NCBI GenBank assembly: GCA_002307185.1
Contig: DBTT01000051.1
Span: forward strand, 124,001 to 188,000
Length of the DNA stretch: 64,000 nucleotides
Direction: 5' to 3'
DNA from: Bacteroidales bacterium UBA1309
GTDB taxonomy: Bacteria; Bacteroidota; Bacteroidia; Bacteroidales; Dysgonomonadaceae
Shown here: piece after piece, positions 52,696-61,232 of the stretch
Numbering within the stretch: the first letter of the stretch is position 1
Layout of the letters: each line of letters opens with the position of its first letter
The notes under the pieces: generated by a model
The model's database searches: none
What the model was told of the DNA's origin: nothing
Seen by the model: the letters and a program-made list of their open reading frames with translations, nothing else
Translations under genes and position numbers: made by a program

Positions 52696-52701
52696 GAAAA
52701 A

Positions 52702-53157
52702 ATGGTTATCGATAAAGGAGGAATTTCAGATGTAGATATTTCATGTATCTTTTGGGAAATCACAAAACGTCTAAGTAGAAGCCGTCAACGTTTTCTCGAA
52801 GGTTTTGGGTTGACAGCTTCGCAAATGGAAATATTAGGTGCGCTATATCATAATTTGGAAATTGGCTCAAAGGATGAAATGACGCAAATCACTTTATCCA
52901 AGCTGACTTATATTGACCCGATGACAACTTCCACGATCTTAAAAAATCTTGAAAAAAAAGAGCTGATTTACCGGACTAAAAGTAAGACGGATTCGAGGGC
53001 ATTCTGTGTGGATTTATCTGAAAAAGGTAAATCGCTGTTCGCTAACGTTATAAGAGAAGTTGATATATTCAGAAAAGATATGTTCCGTGATATTGATAAA
53101 GAAGTCCTTTTTTTTCAACTAAGTATTTTGTTAGAAAACATTAAAAAAATAATTTAA
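52702..53157 (+). CDS. MarR-family transcriptional regulator
   Basis: 151 residues. Winged-helix core ITLSKLTYIDPMTTSTILKN, LEKKELIYRTKSKTDSRAFC (wing with D-R) and VDLSEKGKSLFANVI. It most likely represses the RND operon that follows 17 bases downstream, the usual arrangement, releasing DNA when a toxic compound binds. An inverted repeat over the promoter is a plausible binding site. Confidence 0.93.
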   Translation: MVIDKGGISDVDISCIFWEITKRLSRSRQRFLEGFGLTASQMEILGALYHNLEIGSKDEMTQITLSKLTYIDPMTTSTILKNLEKKELIYRTKSKTDSRAFCVDLSEKGKSLFANVIREVDIFRKDMFRDIDKEVLFFQLSILLENIKKII

Positions 53158-53174
53158 ATAAAAGGTTAATAATT

Positions 53175-54272
53175 ATGAGGATTAAAAATTTGATTTCAGG
53201 TTTATTACCTGTATTGCTACTTGTGTCGTGCGGAAAGAAACAAGAAGCTGCTGTGAAAGTTCCTGTTTATGAAACGCTGGTGACTTCGAAGCAAAATGCA
53301 GAACTTCAATATGCTTATCCTGTTACAATTAAAGGGTCCGAGGATGTTGAAATTCGTCCACGGTTGGAGGGTTTCATCAAAGACATTTATGTGGACGAGG
53401 GTTCGGCTGTGAAAAAGGGGCAGTTGTTGTTTACAATAGATGCGCCCAACACCGAAAAAGATTTACGTACAGCCGAAGCTGCGATACTTAGTGCCAAAGC
53501 TCAAGTAAGTACAGCTAAATTGAATGTAGATAGAATCCGTCCTCTAGCCGAGAAAAATATTGTGAGCGGTGTTCAGCTCTCTACAGCCGAAAACTCCTAC
53601 CAAACAGCCTTGGCTGGTTTGGATCAAGCAAAAGCTACGCTGGCCAATGCACGTGCATCACGTAGTTGGGCCAATGTAACTAGCCCGGTGGATGGCGTAG
53701 TGGGAACTATTGCTTTTCGTAAAGGTAGTTTTGTGAGTTCGGCTTACGTGATTACCACTGTTGCTAATGTTGGAAATGTATATGCCTATTTTTCGTTGAA
53801 TGAGAAAGATTTGAATACATTCTTGAAAAATCTTCCAGGGACAACTCAAACAGAAAAACTGAAAAATACGCCTCCCATCAAATTGATATTGGCCGATGGA
53901 ACGGAATATCCCGAAAGCGGGAAAATCCAGACGATCTCCGGTGTGGTGAATGTGACCACCGGTTCTGCTAATTTTCGAGTTGAATTTCCTAACAAGGCAG
54001 GATTGCTTAGAAGTGGGTCGAGCGGCAAGATCATCATTCCTGAACAGTTGAAGGATGTAGTCGTGATTCCTCAAACATCAACATTTGCGCGTCAGGATAA
54101 AACTTTGGTGTATAAAGTGCAAGGGGATTCAGTGGTGCAATCAGTTATCTCTGTCGTTGGGCTACCCGATGGACAAAACTATGCAGTGACCGAGGGCTTG
54201 ACCGAAGGTGTGCGTATTGTCAAGAGCGGAGTTTCGCTATTGACAAACGGGGCAAAAATCACTGTGAAATAA
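53175..54272 (+). CDS. RND efflux periplasmic adaptor (AcrA/MexA type)
   Basis: 365 residues, lipoprotein signal (SGLLPVLLLVSCGKK). Barrel-sandwich hybrid domain DVEIRPRLEGFIKDIYVDEG, SAVKKGQLLFTIDAP, helical hairpin (AEAAILSAKAQVSTAKLNVD; SGVQLSTAENSYQTALAGLD), then ASRSWANVTSPVDGVVGTIA and a C-terminal membrane-proximal domain. It joins the inner-membrane pump (next gene) to the outer-membrane channel. Confidence 0.95.
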   Translation: MRIKNLISGLLPVLLLVSCGKKQEAAVKVPVYETLVTSKQNAELQYAYPVTIKGSEDVEIRPRLEGFIKDIYVDEGSAVKKGQLLFTIDAPNTEKDLRTAEAAILSAKAQVSTAKLNVDRIRPLAEKNIVSGVQLSTAENSYQTALAGLDQAKATLANARASRSWANVTSPVDGVVGTIAFRKGSFVSSAYVITTVANVGNVYAYFSLNEKDLNTFLKNLPGTTQTEKLKNTPPIKLILADGTEYPESGKIQTISGVVNVTTGSANFRVEFPNKAGLLRSGSSGKIIIPEQLKDVVVIPQTSTFARQDKTLVYKVQGDSVVQSVISVVGLPDGQNYAVTEGLTEGVRIVKSGVSLLTNGAKITVK

Positions 54273-54301
54273 AGATTGAAAACAATAAAGATTGAAACAA
54301 C

Positions 54302-57300
54302 ATGCTAAAAACATTTATAGAGAGACCGGTACTATCCACGGTGATTTCAATCATCATTGTGGTGTTGGGTATCCTGGGGCTTATCACCTTGCCGATTGAA
54401 CAATATCCCAACATTGCGCCTCCCACGGTTCAGGTGCAAGCCACCTATTCCGGCGCCAATGCCGATGCGGTAATGAAAAGCGTGGTGATTCCCCTTGAAG
54501 AACAAATCAATGGGGTGGAAGGGATGACCTACATGACTTCAACCGCTTCCAACTCTGGAACGGCTCAGATCAATGTGTACTTTAAAAACGGGATCAACCC
54601 CGACATCGCAGCCGTAAACGTACAGAACATGGCTGCCCGTGCCAACGCATTGCTTCCGAGCGAGGTGACACAAACCGGTGTGACCGTGCGCAAGCAGCAA
54701 AGTAGTATGATTATGCTGCTTTCCATTTCTTCGGACAATCCGGACTACGATGCCTCCTTCATTCAGAACTATGCAAATATCAATATTCTGCCTCAAATCA
54801 AGCGCGTGACCGGGGTGGGTGATGCCAGTGTGTTTGGATCTAAGGATTATTCGATGCGCATCTGGTTGAAGCCCGACGTAATGGCTTCTTATAAGATAGC
54901 ACCCGCAGAGGTCATCGCAGCGCTTACCGATCAAAATATCGAGGCTGCTCCCGGTGAGCTTGGACAGAATAGCGAGCAATCATTTCAATATACGTTGAAA
55001 TATACCGGGCGTCTGAAAAGTTCGGAAGAGTTTTCCAATATCATCATTCGTTCCACTGGTGGACAGATCCTGCGCTTGGGAGATGTGGCCAAAGTGGAAT
55101 TGGCTTCGTTGAGTTATACTGTTAATTCTTCTTTGGATGGGAAACCTTCCATCGCAATTGGTATTTACCAGACTGCCGGTTCGAATGCACGCGAGGTGAT
55201 CAACAACATTGTTTCCGTAGTGAACAAGAGTTCCAAGGATTTTCCTTCGGGAATCACGGCTACGTTTGTCAATAATGCCAATGACTTCCTCGATGCTTCC
55301 ATCGACAAAGTGATCCATACGTTGATCGAAGCATTTATACTGGTATTTATCGTTGTGTTTATTTTCCTTCAGGATCTGCGCTCTACGATTATCCCTGCGG
55401 TAGCAGTTCCGGTGGCTATTGTCGGTACATTCTTCTTCCTTCAATTGTTTGGCTTTTCCATCAACTTGTTGACTTTGTTTGCGTTGGTCTTAGCCATTGG
55501 TATTGTGGTGGACGATGCGATTGTCGTCCTCGAGGCAGTTCACGCCCAATTGGACAATGGGGAAAAGGATGCGAAGAAAGCAACCTTGAAAGCCATGGGC
55601 GAGATTGCTCCGGCCATTGTGTCCATCACGTTGGTCATGGCAGCTGTGTTTGTCCCTGTGAGTTTTATAGGTGGCACAAGTGGCGTTTTCTACAAACAAT
55701 TCGGGTTGACACTTGCCATCGCAATTATTATTTCGGCCATTAATGCGTTGACCTTGAGTCCTGCACTATGTGCTTTGTTTCTGAAAGGACACGAAGAGGA
55801 AGACGGCAAAAAGCCCGGTTTCTTTAGAAGGATGGGCAACAACTTCAACATCATGTTTGGGGCTGCTACCGTGAAGTATAAATCTTCCTTGCATTTTCTT
55901 GGCAAAAGAGGCCATCGTTGGATAACGGTTGTGATTATTGCTATCAGCGCCGTGGTGTTGATTGGCTTGATGAAAATGATTCCCAGTGCTTTTGTGCCAA
56001 ATGAAGACAGTGGTGCCGTTCTCGGTTTGGTGACATTGCCTCCCGGCACTTCTTTGGAAAAGACCGATACATTGATGAAAAAAGTGGTAAAAGTGGCACA
56101 AGATATACCGAGTGTCAAAAATGTTTTGCAAATCGATGGTGTGAATTTCATGAGTGGCCTTGGTAGTTCTTATGCCACGGTGATGATCAAGATGGATCCA
56201 TGGACAAAGCGTGATATCACCATCAACGAAGTTACCGCGAAACTGAAAGAAGGCACTGATAGCCTGAAAGGGGCTTCGTTCTTTTTCATGGGGATGCCTA
56301 CTTTGCAAGGATTTGGCCTGGCAAGTGGTGTCTCCCTCCAGCTACAGGACCGCACAGGGGGCGATATTAATAAATTCCAAGATATAGCGAACACATTTAT
56401 TGCCGAGCTGAAGAAACGGGAGGAAATAATGATGGTAATGAATACTTTCGATGCCAACTTCCCTCAAAAGGAGATTGATGCCAATATTCCGAAAATCAAA
56501 GAGGCCGGGATGACATTGAGCTCTGTGATGGAGACGCTGCAGGCTTATGTAGGAAGTATGTATGTATCCAATTTCAATCTTTACGGCAAGCAATTCCGTG
56601 TCATGGTGCAGGCTTCTCCGGAATACCGTAAAAGCTTGGATGACCTGAGTGGCATTTATGTGAAAACTGGCTCCGGAGAAATGGCGCCGATCACTGAATT
56701 TGTGACGATAAAAGATGTCACTGGCCCTCAAACTCTGAGCCGATTCAACATGTATTCGTCTATGAGCTTGACCATTATCCCGAACTATATGAAAGGTAAA
56801 AGCACCGGCGACGTGATCACAGCCGTGAATGAAGTGAGCAAGACACGACTTCCTTCAGGTTTCAGTTACGAATATTCCGGAATCTCGCGTGAAGAGGTGG
56901 AAAGCGGAAACCAGACAACGTGGATTTTTGCATTGTGTTTGATATTCGTTTACCTGCTGCTTGCTGCCTTGTATGAAAGTTACATACTTCCATTGGCTGT
57001 GATCTTCTCGTTGCCTGTTGGTTTGGCTGGGGTATTCATCTTTATCTTCATTTCGATGATGAGTGGAACTGGAATTGTCAACAACATTTATGTCCAGATT
57101 TCGCTGGTCATGTTGATTGGGCTCTTGTCCAAAAATGCAATTCTGATTGTGGAATATGCCATCCAGCGCCGTCAGCAAGGAATGAGCATTGTTGATGCCG
57201 CGGTGAATGGTGCTGTTGCCCGTTTGCGCCCGATTCTCATGACTTCTTTTGCATTTATCGCAGGGTTGACTCCTTTGGCTTTGGCTACAGGTGCTGGAGC

Positions 57301-57475
57301 AGTTGGCAACAAATCAATTGGTATCAGCGCAATTGGCGGTATGTTGATTGGTACAATGATTGGTGTATTAGTGATTCCCTCGCTCTACATTATTTTCCAA
57401 ACGCTGCAGGATAAGTTTAGTAAATCGGGGTTGATAAATTCCAACGATGAGGTTATCAATAAACAGAAAAAATAA
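54302..57475 (+). CDS. RND multidrug efflux transporter, HAE1 family (AcrB type)
   Basis: 1057 residues, full length. Begins MLKTFIERPVLSTVISIIIV; LPIEQYPNIAPPTVQVQATY and the ANADAVMKSVVIPLEEQING block are diagnostic of HAE1 pumps. Proton relay residues Asp404-Asp405 (IGIVVDDAIVVLEAVHAQLD) and Lys944 (LLSKNAILIVEYA) are intact. Two large periplasmic loops and 12 membrane helices. It exports hydrophobic drugs, dyes or bile salts using the proton gradient. Flanked by its adaptor and channel genes in one operon under MarR control. Confidence 0.97.
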   Translation: MLKTFIERPVLSTVISIIIVVLGILGLITLPIEQYPNIAPPTVQVQATYSGANADAVMKSVVIPLEEQINGVEGMTYMTSTASNSGTAQINVYFKNGINPDIAAVNVQNMAARANALLPSEVTQTGVTVRKQQSSMIMLLSISSDNPDYDASFIQNYANINILPQIKRVTGVGDASVFGSKDYSMRIWLKPDVMASYKIAPAEVIAALTDQNIEAAPGELGQNSEQSFQYTLKYTGRLKSSEEFSNIIIRSTGGQILRLGDVAKVELASLSYTVNSSLDGKPSIAIGIYQTAGSNAREVINNIVSVVNKSSKDFPSGITATFVNNANDFLDASIDKVIHTLIEAFILVFIVVFIFLQDLRSTIIPAVAVPVAIVGTFFFLQLFGFSINLLTLFALVLAIGIVVDDAIVVLEAVHAQLDNGEKDAKKATLKAMGEIAPAIVSITLVMAAVFVPVSFIGGTSGVFYKQFGLTLAIAIIISAINALTLSPALCALFLKGHEEEDGKKPGFFRRMGNNFNIMFGAATVKYKSSLHFLGKRGHRWITVVIIAISAVVLIGLMKMIPSAFVPNEDSGAVLGLVTLPPGTSLEKTDTLMKKVVKVAQDIPSVKNVLQIDGVNFMSGLGSSYATVMIKMDPWTKRDITINEVTAKLKEGTDSLKGASFFFMGMPTLQGFGLASGVSLQLQDRTGGDINKFQDIANTFIAELKKREEIMMVMNTFDANFPQKEIDANIPKIKEAGMTLSSVMETLQAYVGSMYVSNFNLYGKQFRVMVQASPEYRKSLDDLSGIYVKTGSGEMAPITEFVTIKDVTGPQTLSRFNMYSSMSLTIIPNYMKGKSTGDVITAVNEVSKTRLPSGFSYEYSGISREEVESGNQTTWIFALCLIFVYLLLAALYESYILPLAVIFSLPVGLAGVFIFIFISMMSGTGIVNNIYVQISLVMLIGLLSKNAILIVEYAIQRRQQGMSIVDAAVNGAVARLRPILMTSFAFIAGLTPLALATGAGAVGNKSIGISAIGGMLIGTMIGVLVIPSLYIIFQTLQDKFSKSGLINSNDEVINKQKK

Positions 57476-57484
57476 TTCACGCTT

Positions 57485-58897
57485 ATGAAAACTAATAAAA
57501 TACAAGGTGCTATACTATTGGTAATCATTGTTTTAATAGGTGTCACATCCTGCAAAACATCAAACCGATATAAATCACCCGAAGTGGATGCTGCTAACCT
57601 ATACCGGGACACGGTGACTACGGATACAGCCTCTATTGCTTCGTTGTCATGGAAAGAATATTTTAAAGACCCCAAATTGCAAAACCTCATCGAGGAGGGT
57701 TTGGCCAATAACTTTGACTTGAAAATTGCGCTTCAGCGAGTCGAACAAGCCAAAAGCTACTATAGCAGTGCGAAAAAGGCTGCTCTACCCAGTATCGGCT
57801 TGGGGGGAACTGTTACTCACAATACAACTTCTTCAAAGAGCGAGGGAGGTTCGGTGAGTGTGCTTTCTAAGAATTCAAATCAATATGCTTTCGGTTTGGC
57901 GGCCATCTGGGAAGTGGATTTGTGGGGGAAATTGAGCCGTCAGAGCAAGGCTAAATTTGCCCAATACCTGAATTCTCAAGAGTCCCGGAATCTGATTCAG
58001 TCTAATGTTGTGGCAGGTATCGCTACTTATTATTATACCCTGCTTTCTCTCGACGAGCAATTGCGGATCACCCAGGAAACTATTGCGTTGCTGAAAGAGA
58101 CTGTGACCACGATGGAGTCATTGAAGGAAGCGGGACAGCTGAATGCGGCTTCCGTGGAACAGACTAAGGCCACCCTTTATAGCGCAGAAGTGAGCATTCC
58201 TGATTTAGAAATGGCAATTCATCAAGCAGAAAATTCATTAAGCCTCTTGCTTGGAAGAAAAGCTGGCGGAGTGGAACGCTCCTCTTTGGCACAACAAGTT
58301 GTTCCTAAAGAACTGAAAGTGGGATTGCCTATCCAGATGCTGGCTAATCGTCCCGATGTGAAAAGTGCGGAGCTGACCTTTCGCTCGGCGTTTGAATCGA
58401 CCAATGCCGCCAAAGCAAGTTTTTATCCCACGGTTTCGTTGACCGAAGGGAGTCTTGTCGGATTTGGAGCTTCCAATATCGCCGACCTGTTCAGACCAGA
58501 GAATTTGATTGCAAGGGTATTGGCTTCAGTTGTCCAACCCATATTTGCCCAAGGCCAATTGGCGGCCGGATTGACTGTTGCAAAGGCAGAGCAAGAGGCT
58601 GCGTTGCTCAGCTTTCAAAAGACTGTGATAGAAGCAGGGAATGAAGTTTCAAATGTATTGTACACTTACAGCTCATCCCTGAAGAAAAACAATTTGCGGG
58701 AGAAGCAGGTTACATCGTTGAAAAACTCGGTGGAATACACCCAGTTATTGTTGAAAGCTGGCGAAGCAAATTATTTGGAAGTTATCACGGCAGAATCTAA
58801 TCTCCTAAACGCTCAATTGAGCCAGGTTAGCGATAAGCTTGAGCAGTTGCAAGCTACCGTTGATTTGTACAAGGCATTAGGTGGGGGTACAAAATGA
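57485..58897 (+). CDS. Outer-membrane efflux channel (OprM/NodT-type lipoprotein)
   Basis: 470 residues. Lipoprotein signal (ILLVIIVLIGVTSCKTS). Two TolC-type repeats: LQNLIEEGLANNFDLKIALQ...RVEQAKSYYSSAKKAALPSI, and LANRPDVKSAELTFRSAFES (NRPDV motif), ending LLKAGEANYLEVITAESNLL. It forms the trimeric channel for the pump encoded nine bases upstream. Might also serve the RiPP exporter, which has no channel gene of its own; that is speculation. Confidence 0.95.
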   Translation: MKTNKIQGAILLVIIVLIGVTSCKTSNRYKSPEVDAANLYRDTVTTDTASIASLSWKEYFKDPKLQNLIEEGLANNFDLKIALQRVEQAKSYYSSAKKAALPSIGLGGTVTHNTTSSKSEGGSVSVLSKNSNQYAFGLAAIWEVDLWGKLSRQSKAKFAQYLNSQESRNLIQSNVVAGIATYYYTLLSLDEQLRITQETIALLKETVTTMESLKEAGQLNAASVEQTKATLYSAEVSIPDLEMAIHQAENSLSLLLGRKAGGVERSSLAQQVVPKELKVGLPIQMLANRPDVKSAELTFRSAFESTNAAKASFYPTVSLTEGSLVGFGASNIADLFRPENLIARVLASVVQPIFAQGQLAAGLTVAKAEQEAALLSFQKTVIEAGNEVSNVLYTYSSSLKKNNLREKQVTSLKNSVEYTQLLLKAGEANYLEVITAESNLLNAQLSQVSDKLEQLQATVDLYKALGGGTK

Positions 58898-58950
58898 TAT
58901 CACTCTGTTTAAATCGGCGTAAGTAACCCAAATTCGCCGTATAGAGTTGA

Positions 58951-58997
58951 AAAAATAGCCTGATGGATTTTTTGCAAAACCTTCAGGCTATTTTTAC
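58951..58997 (+). terminator. Terminator of the RND operon
   Basis: AAAAATAGCCTGA (58951-58963) pairs perfectly with TCAGGCTATTTTT (58983-58995), 13 bp, with A/T tracts on both sides, so it may act in both directions. Confidence 0.85.
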
Positions 58998-59492
58998 CTT
59001 GAAATTTGCCTCCAGCATATGAAACCGGGCAATGTAACCCATTTTTTGGATTAGCCAGCCTGTGTGCCAAGCTGCTGTGCTCGGTTACTGGATGGCTTGT
59101 TTCCCCACTTGGGATATTCCGGTTGTAAATATTGGTTCATTTGTACCTCGTAGAGCTTCTCGCTCATTGGTTTCTGCTTGAAGTGCTGAAGATAGATCAC
59201 AAAACTTTCACCTTTCTGAATATATGAGCAAGTTTTAGTGGGTGGCAGTTACTAATAATACAGGTTGCCTTCATTCTAAGTGAACATGTCTTCTTTAGGA
59301 AAGACGAGAACTTTTATGCAATCTGAAATGCGGCGGAATTGGAATGCTTACATTTCTCGAATTAAAAAATAATCTAAAAAAAAACAGCGAGTAGTAAGAC
59401 TGATCTCGCGCTACCCACTGATAAAGCCAATTTTTTACTCACACAACTCTCTTTGTTGTATTTCGTTTTGAAAGAGATAAAATTTATTATTC
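58998..59492. other. Gene-poor gap after the RND operon
   Basis: About 500 bases without an intact gene. The only protein-like signal is the minus-strand fragment at 59051-59248, listed separately. The rest (59250-59490) shows no frame, RNA or repeat that I recognise. Confidence 0.4.
59051..59248 (-). pseudogene. C-terminal protein fragment of unknown family
   Basis: A minus-strand frame from 59248 to the TAA at 59051 (66 codons) has strongly protein-like composition: CSYIQKGESFVIYLQHFKQK, PMSEKLYEVQMNQYLQPEYP, KWGNKPSSNRAQQLGTQAG. No good ATG start; a GTG at 59200 would give 49 residues. It looks like the 3' end of a longer gene whose front is lost. Family not recognised; such tails occur on mobile-element proteins, but that is a guess. 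Confidence 0.35.
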
Positions 59493-59936
59493 TTATCTGA
59501 TTCTATCGAGAGAACGGACTAGTTTTTCGTCTGCTTTAATTTTTCTCACAGCCAACAGAATAAACAACAAAGCTATTATCGGCAAAACTATCCCTTTTAC
59601 GGAGACTAAAGAAAGATGAGCGGCTGATGAGTTGGATCCATATGAATAACCAACAAAATAGCCGGAAAGCAGGAGCAAAGGGAGCGTTGCCAAATAAGCA
59701 ATCAAAATCTGCCTTTTCCTATTCTTATACAGAAAGATTGAAATTACACACAGTAAGGCAGAAGCAATACTCGAAATCAATATCAGGAGTGTAATATTTG
59801 TGTGATCCCCTGAAATTACAGACATTTCTACCACTTCTCCAGTCCTAAGTTGGAAGGATGCCAATGGTACTAAATTAGTGATTGCAAGCAGTACAATTGC
59901 CAACGACAGATAGATAGTCTGAATGCGTTGTATCAT
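59493..59936 (-). CDS. DUF4293 membrane protein
   Basis: 147 residues with four membrane helices (TIYLSLAIVLLAITNLVPLA, ITLLILISSIASALLCVISI, ILIAYLATLPLLLLSGYFVG, IVLPIIALLFILLAVRKIKA). The start MIQRIQTIYL and end KLVRSLDRIR are signature parts of the Bacteroidota DUF4293 family. Function unknown. Its start overlaps the stop of the omega-like gene by one base, and it ends the bamD-omega-DUF4293 operon, an order conserved in Bacteroidales. Confidence 0.92.
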   Translation of the reverse strand: MIQRIQTIYLSLAIVLLAITNLVPLASFQLRTGEVVEMSVISGDHTNITLLILISSIASALLCVISIFLYKNRKRQILIAYLATLPLLLLSGYFVGYSYGSNSSAAHLSLVSVKGIVLPIIALLFILLAVRKIKADEKLVRSLDRIR

Positions 59937-60271
59937 TAGAAACTGTTATCTTTTTCTTTTACAGGATTTCTGTAATAAATTTTACCTTCAGTGTATTCTT
60001 GAGCCGCAATCAATGTTGGTTTAGGCAGTTTCTCAAAATAACGGGAAATTTCAATTTGTTCTCTATTTTCGAACACTTCTTCCAAATTATCGTTATACGA
60101 AGCAAATTCCTGCAATTTTTTGTCCAAGTCTTGTTTCATCTCAGCAGAAATTTGATTGGCTCTTTTCCCGATAATTCGAACGGTTTCGTAGATGTTTTGC
60201 GTGTCAGAAGACAATGACATCATATCACGCGTGATGGTATTGCTGGGGGCGTTTGTTTTTTTATAATCCAT
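59936..60271 (-). CDS. rpoZ: RNA polymerase omega subunit, Bacteroidota type
   Basis: 111 residues. MDYKKTNAPSNTITRDMMSL, ETVRIIGKRANQISAEMKQD and KPTLIAAQEYTEGKIYYRNP match the Bacteroidota RpoZ/Rpb6-like family, which differs a good deal from the E. coli form. Omega helps fold and hold the beta-prime subunit. Located 25 bases after bamD and overlapping the next gene, the usual neighbourhood. Confidence 0.88.
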   Translation of the reverse strand: MDYKKTNAPSNTITRDMMSLSSDTQNIYETVRIIGKRANQISAEMKQDLDKKLQEFASYNDNLEEVFENREQIEISRYFEKLPKPTLIAAQEYTEGKIYYRNPVKEKDNSF

Positions 60272-60296
60272 TTTGTATATAGGTGATTGTTATAAC

Positions 60297-61154
60297 TCAA
60301 TTAATTGTTTGTTTGTTGAGAATATCTTCAGGTTGAATATACTCCGGCAAGTTTTTCAAAGTTTCCTCCGCGCTGTTGAAGTATTTTTCTAACTCTTTCA
60401 GATGTTTTCCATCAGGAAACATGTTTTTATAGTTGTAATACTCGTCTATGACATCTCTGTATCTGACCGGTTGACGATATTCAATACTATTTATAGCCAA
60501 TTCATATTTCGAACGAACGATATAAGTTTGAAATTCTTCCAAGAACTTAGAGTAAGGATATGATTTGATGGCATTACGAGCTGTAATTACACACGACTCG
60601 AAGTTGTTTCCCATATAATTGCCCAAGTTGTAATACAAACGCACTGCACCTAAGTCTTTTTCGGCCAGTTTGTCTTGCAGCTCGAACATGTGTTTTTGCG
60701 CTTGTTCGAGCTTGTCGCTTCTTGGAAATAACTCAATGAAATTTTGAAATTCATTGATGGCGCTTATTGTTGGCGTTTGGTCGAGCCGATAGTCTGGAGA
60801 ATCGAGATACATTCCATATGCTGCGTTAAAATGTGCTATTTCTATATATTCTCCCTTCGGGTAAGTCGTATAATATGTTTTGTAATATTGCGTAGCCGTA
60901 GTGTAATCTTTGTTGTAAAAAAAACTTTGGGCTAACAAATACAAAGCTTCTTCTGCCTTGGAAGTGCCTTTCAGACTTGGTACAATATCTTCCAGAATAG
61001 AACTCGCTCTGCCATATTTCTTTTGTTCAAAATATTTTTTTGCGTAAGTATATTTTAGCTCCGTATCGCTACTTTTTAGTATCCTATTGTACTCTCCACA
61101 AGAGGTGAAAAACAATGCCGAAACGGCAAATATAAAGAACAGTCTAAGTTTCAT
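60297..61154 (-). CDS. bamD: Outer-membrane assembly lipoprotein BamD
   Basis: 285 residues. Lipoprotein signal (LFFIFAVSALFFTSCGEYN). TPR-like helical repeats: YFEQKKYGRASSILEDIVPS, YLLAQSFFYNKDYTTATQYY, FIELFPRSDKLEQAQKHMFE and ARNAIKSYPYSKFLEEFQTY. BamD is the essential lipoprotein of the BAM complex that inserts beta-barrels. First gene of the bamD-rpoZ-DUF4293 operon. Confidence 0.94.
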   Translation of the reverse strand: MKLRLFFIFAVSALFFTSCGEYNRILKSSDTELKYTYAKKYFEQKKYGRASSILEDIVPSLKGTSKAEEALYLLAQSFFYNKDYTTATQYYKTYYTTYPKGEYIEIAHFNAAYGMYLDSPDYRLDQTPTISAINEFQNFIELFPRSDKLEQAQKHMFELQDKLAEKDLGAVRLYYNLGNYMGNNFESCVITARNAIKSYPYSKFLEEFQTYIVRSKYELAINSIEYRQPVRYRDVIDEYYNYKNMFPDGKHLKELEKYFNSAEETLKNLPEYIQPEDILNKQTIN

Positions 61155-61176
61155 TTTAAAAATGCGATTTAGTGTG

Positions 61177-61184
61177 CAAATTTA
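61177..61184 (-). promoter_or_regulatory. -7 box of the bamD operon
   Basis: Minus strand TAAATTTG matches TAnnTTTG, 22 bases before the bamD ATG. No clean -33 box. Confidence 0.45.
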
Positions 61185-61232
61185 CTGAAAGCTTTTAATA
61201 TTCGGAATGATTGGCACTACTTTTTTGTCTTA

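Noticed and set aside
55690..56151. Antisense open frames across the AcrB-type gene
   Set aside because: Several overlapping minus-strand frames exist, none with protein-like features; the sense frame is unquestionable.
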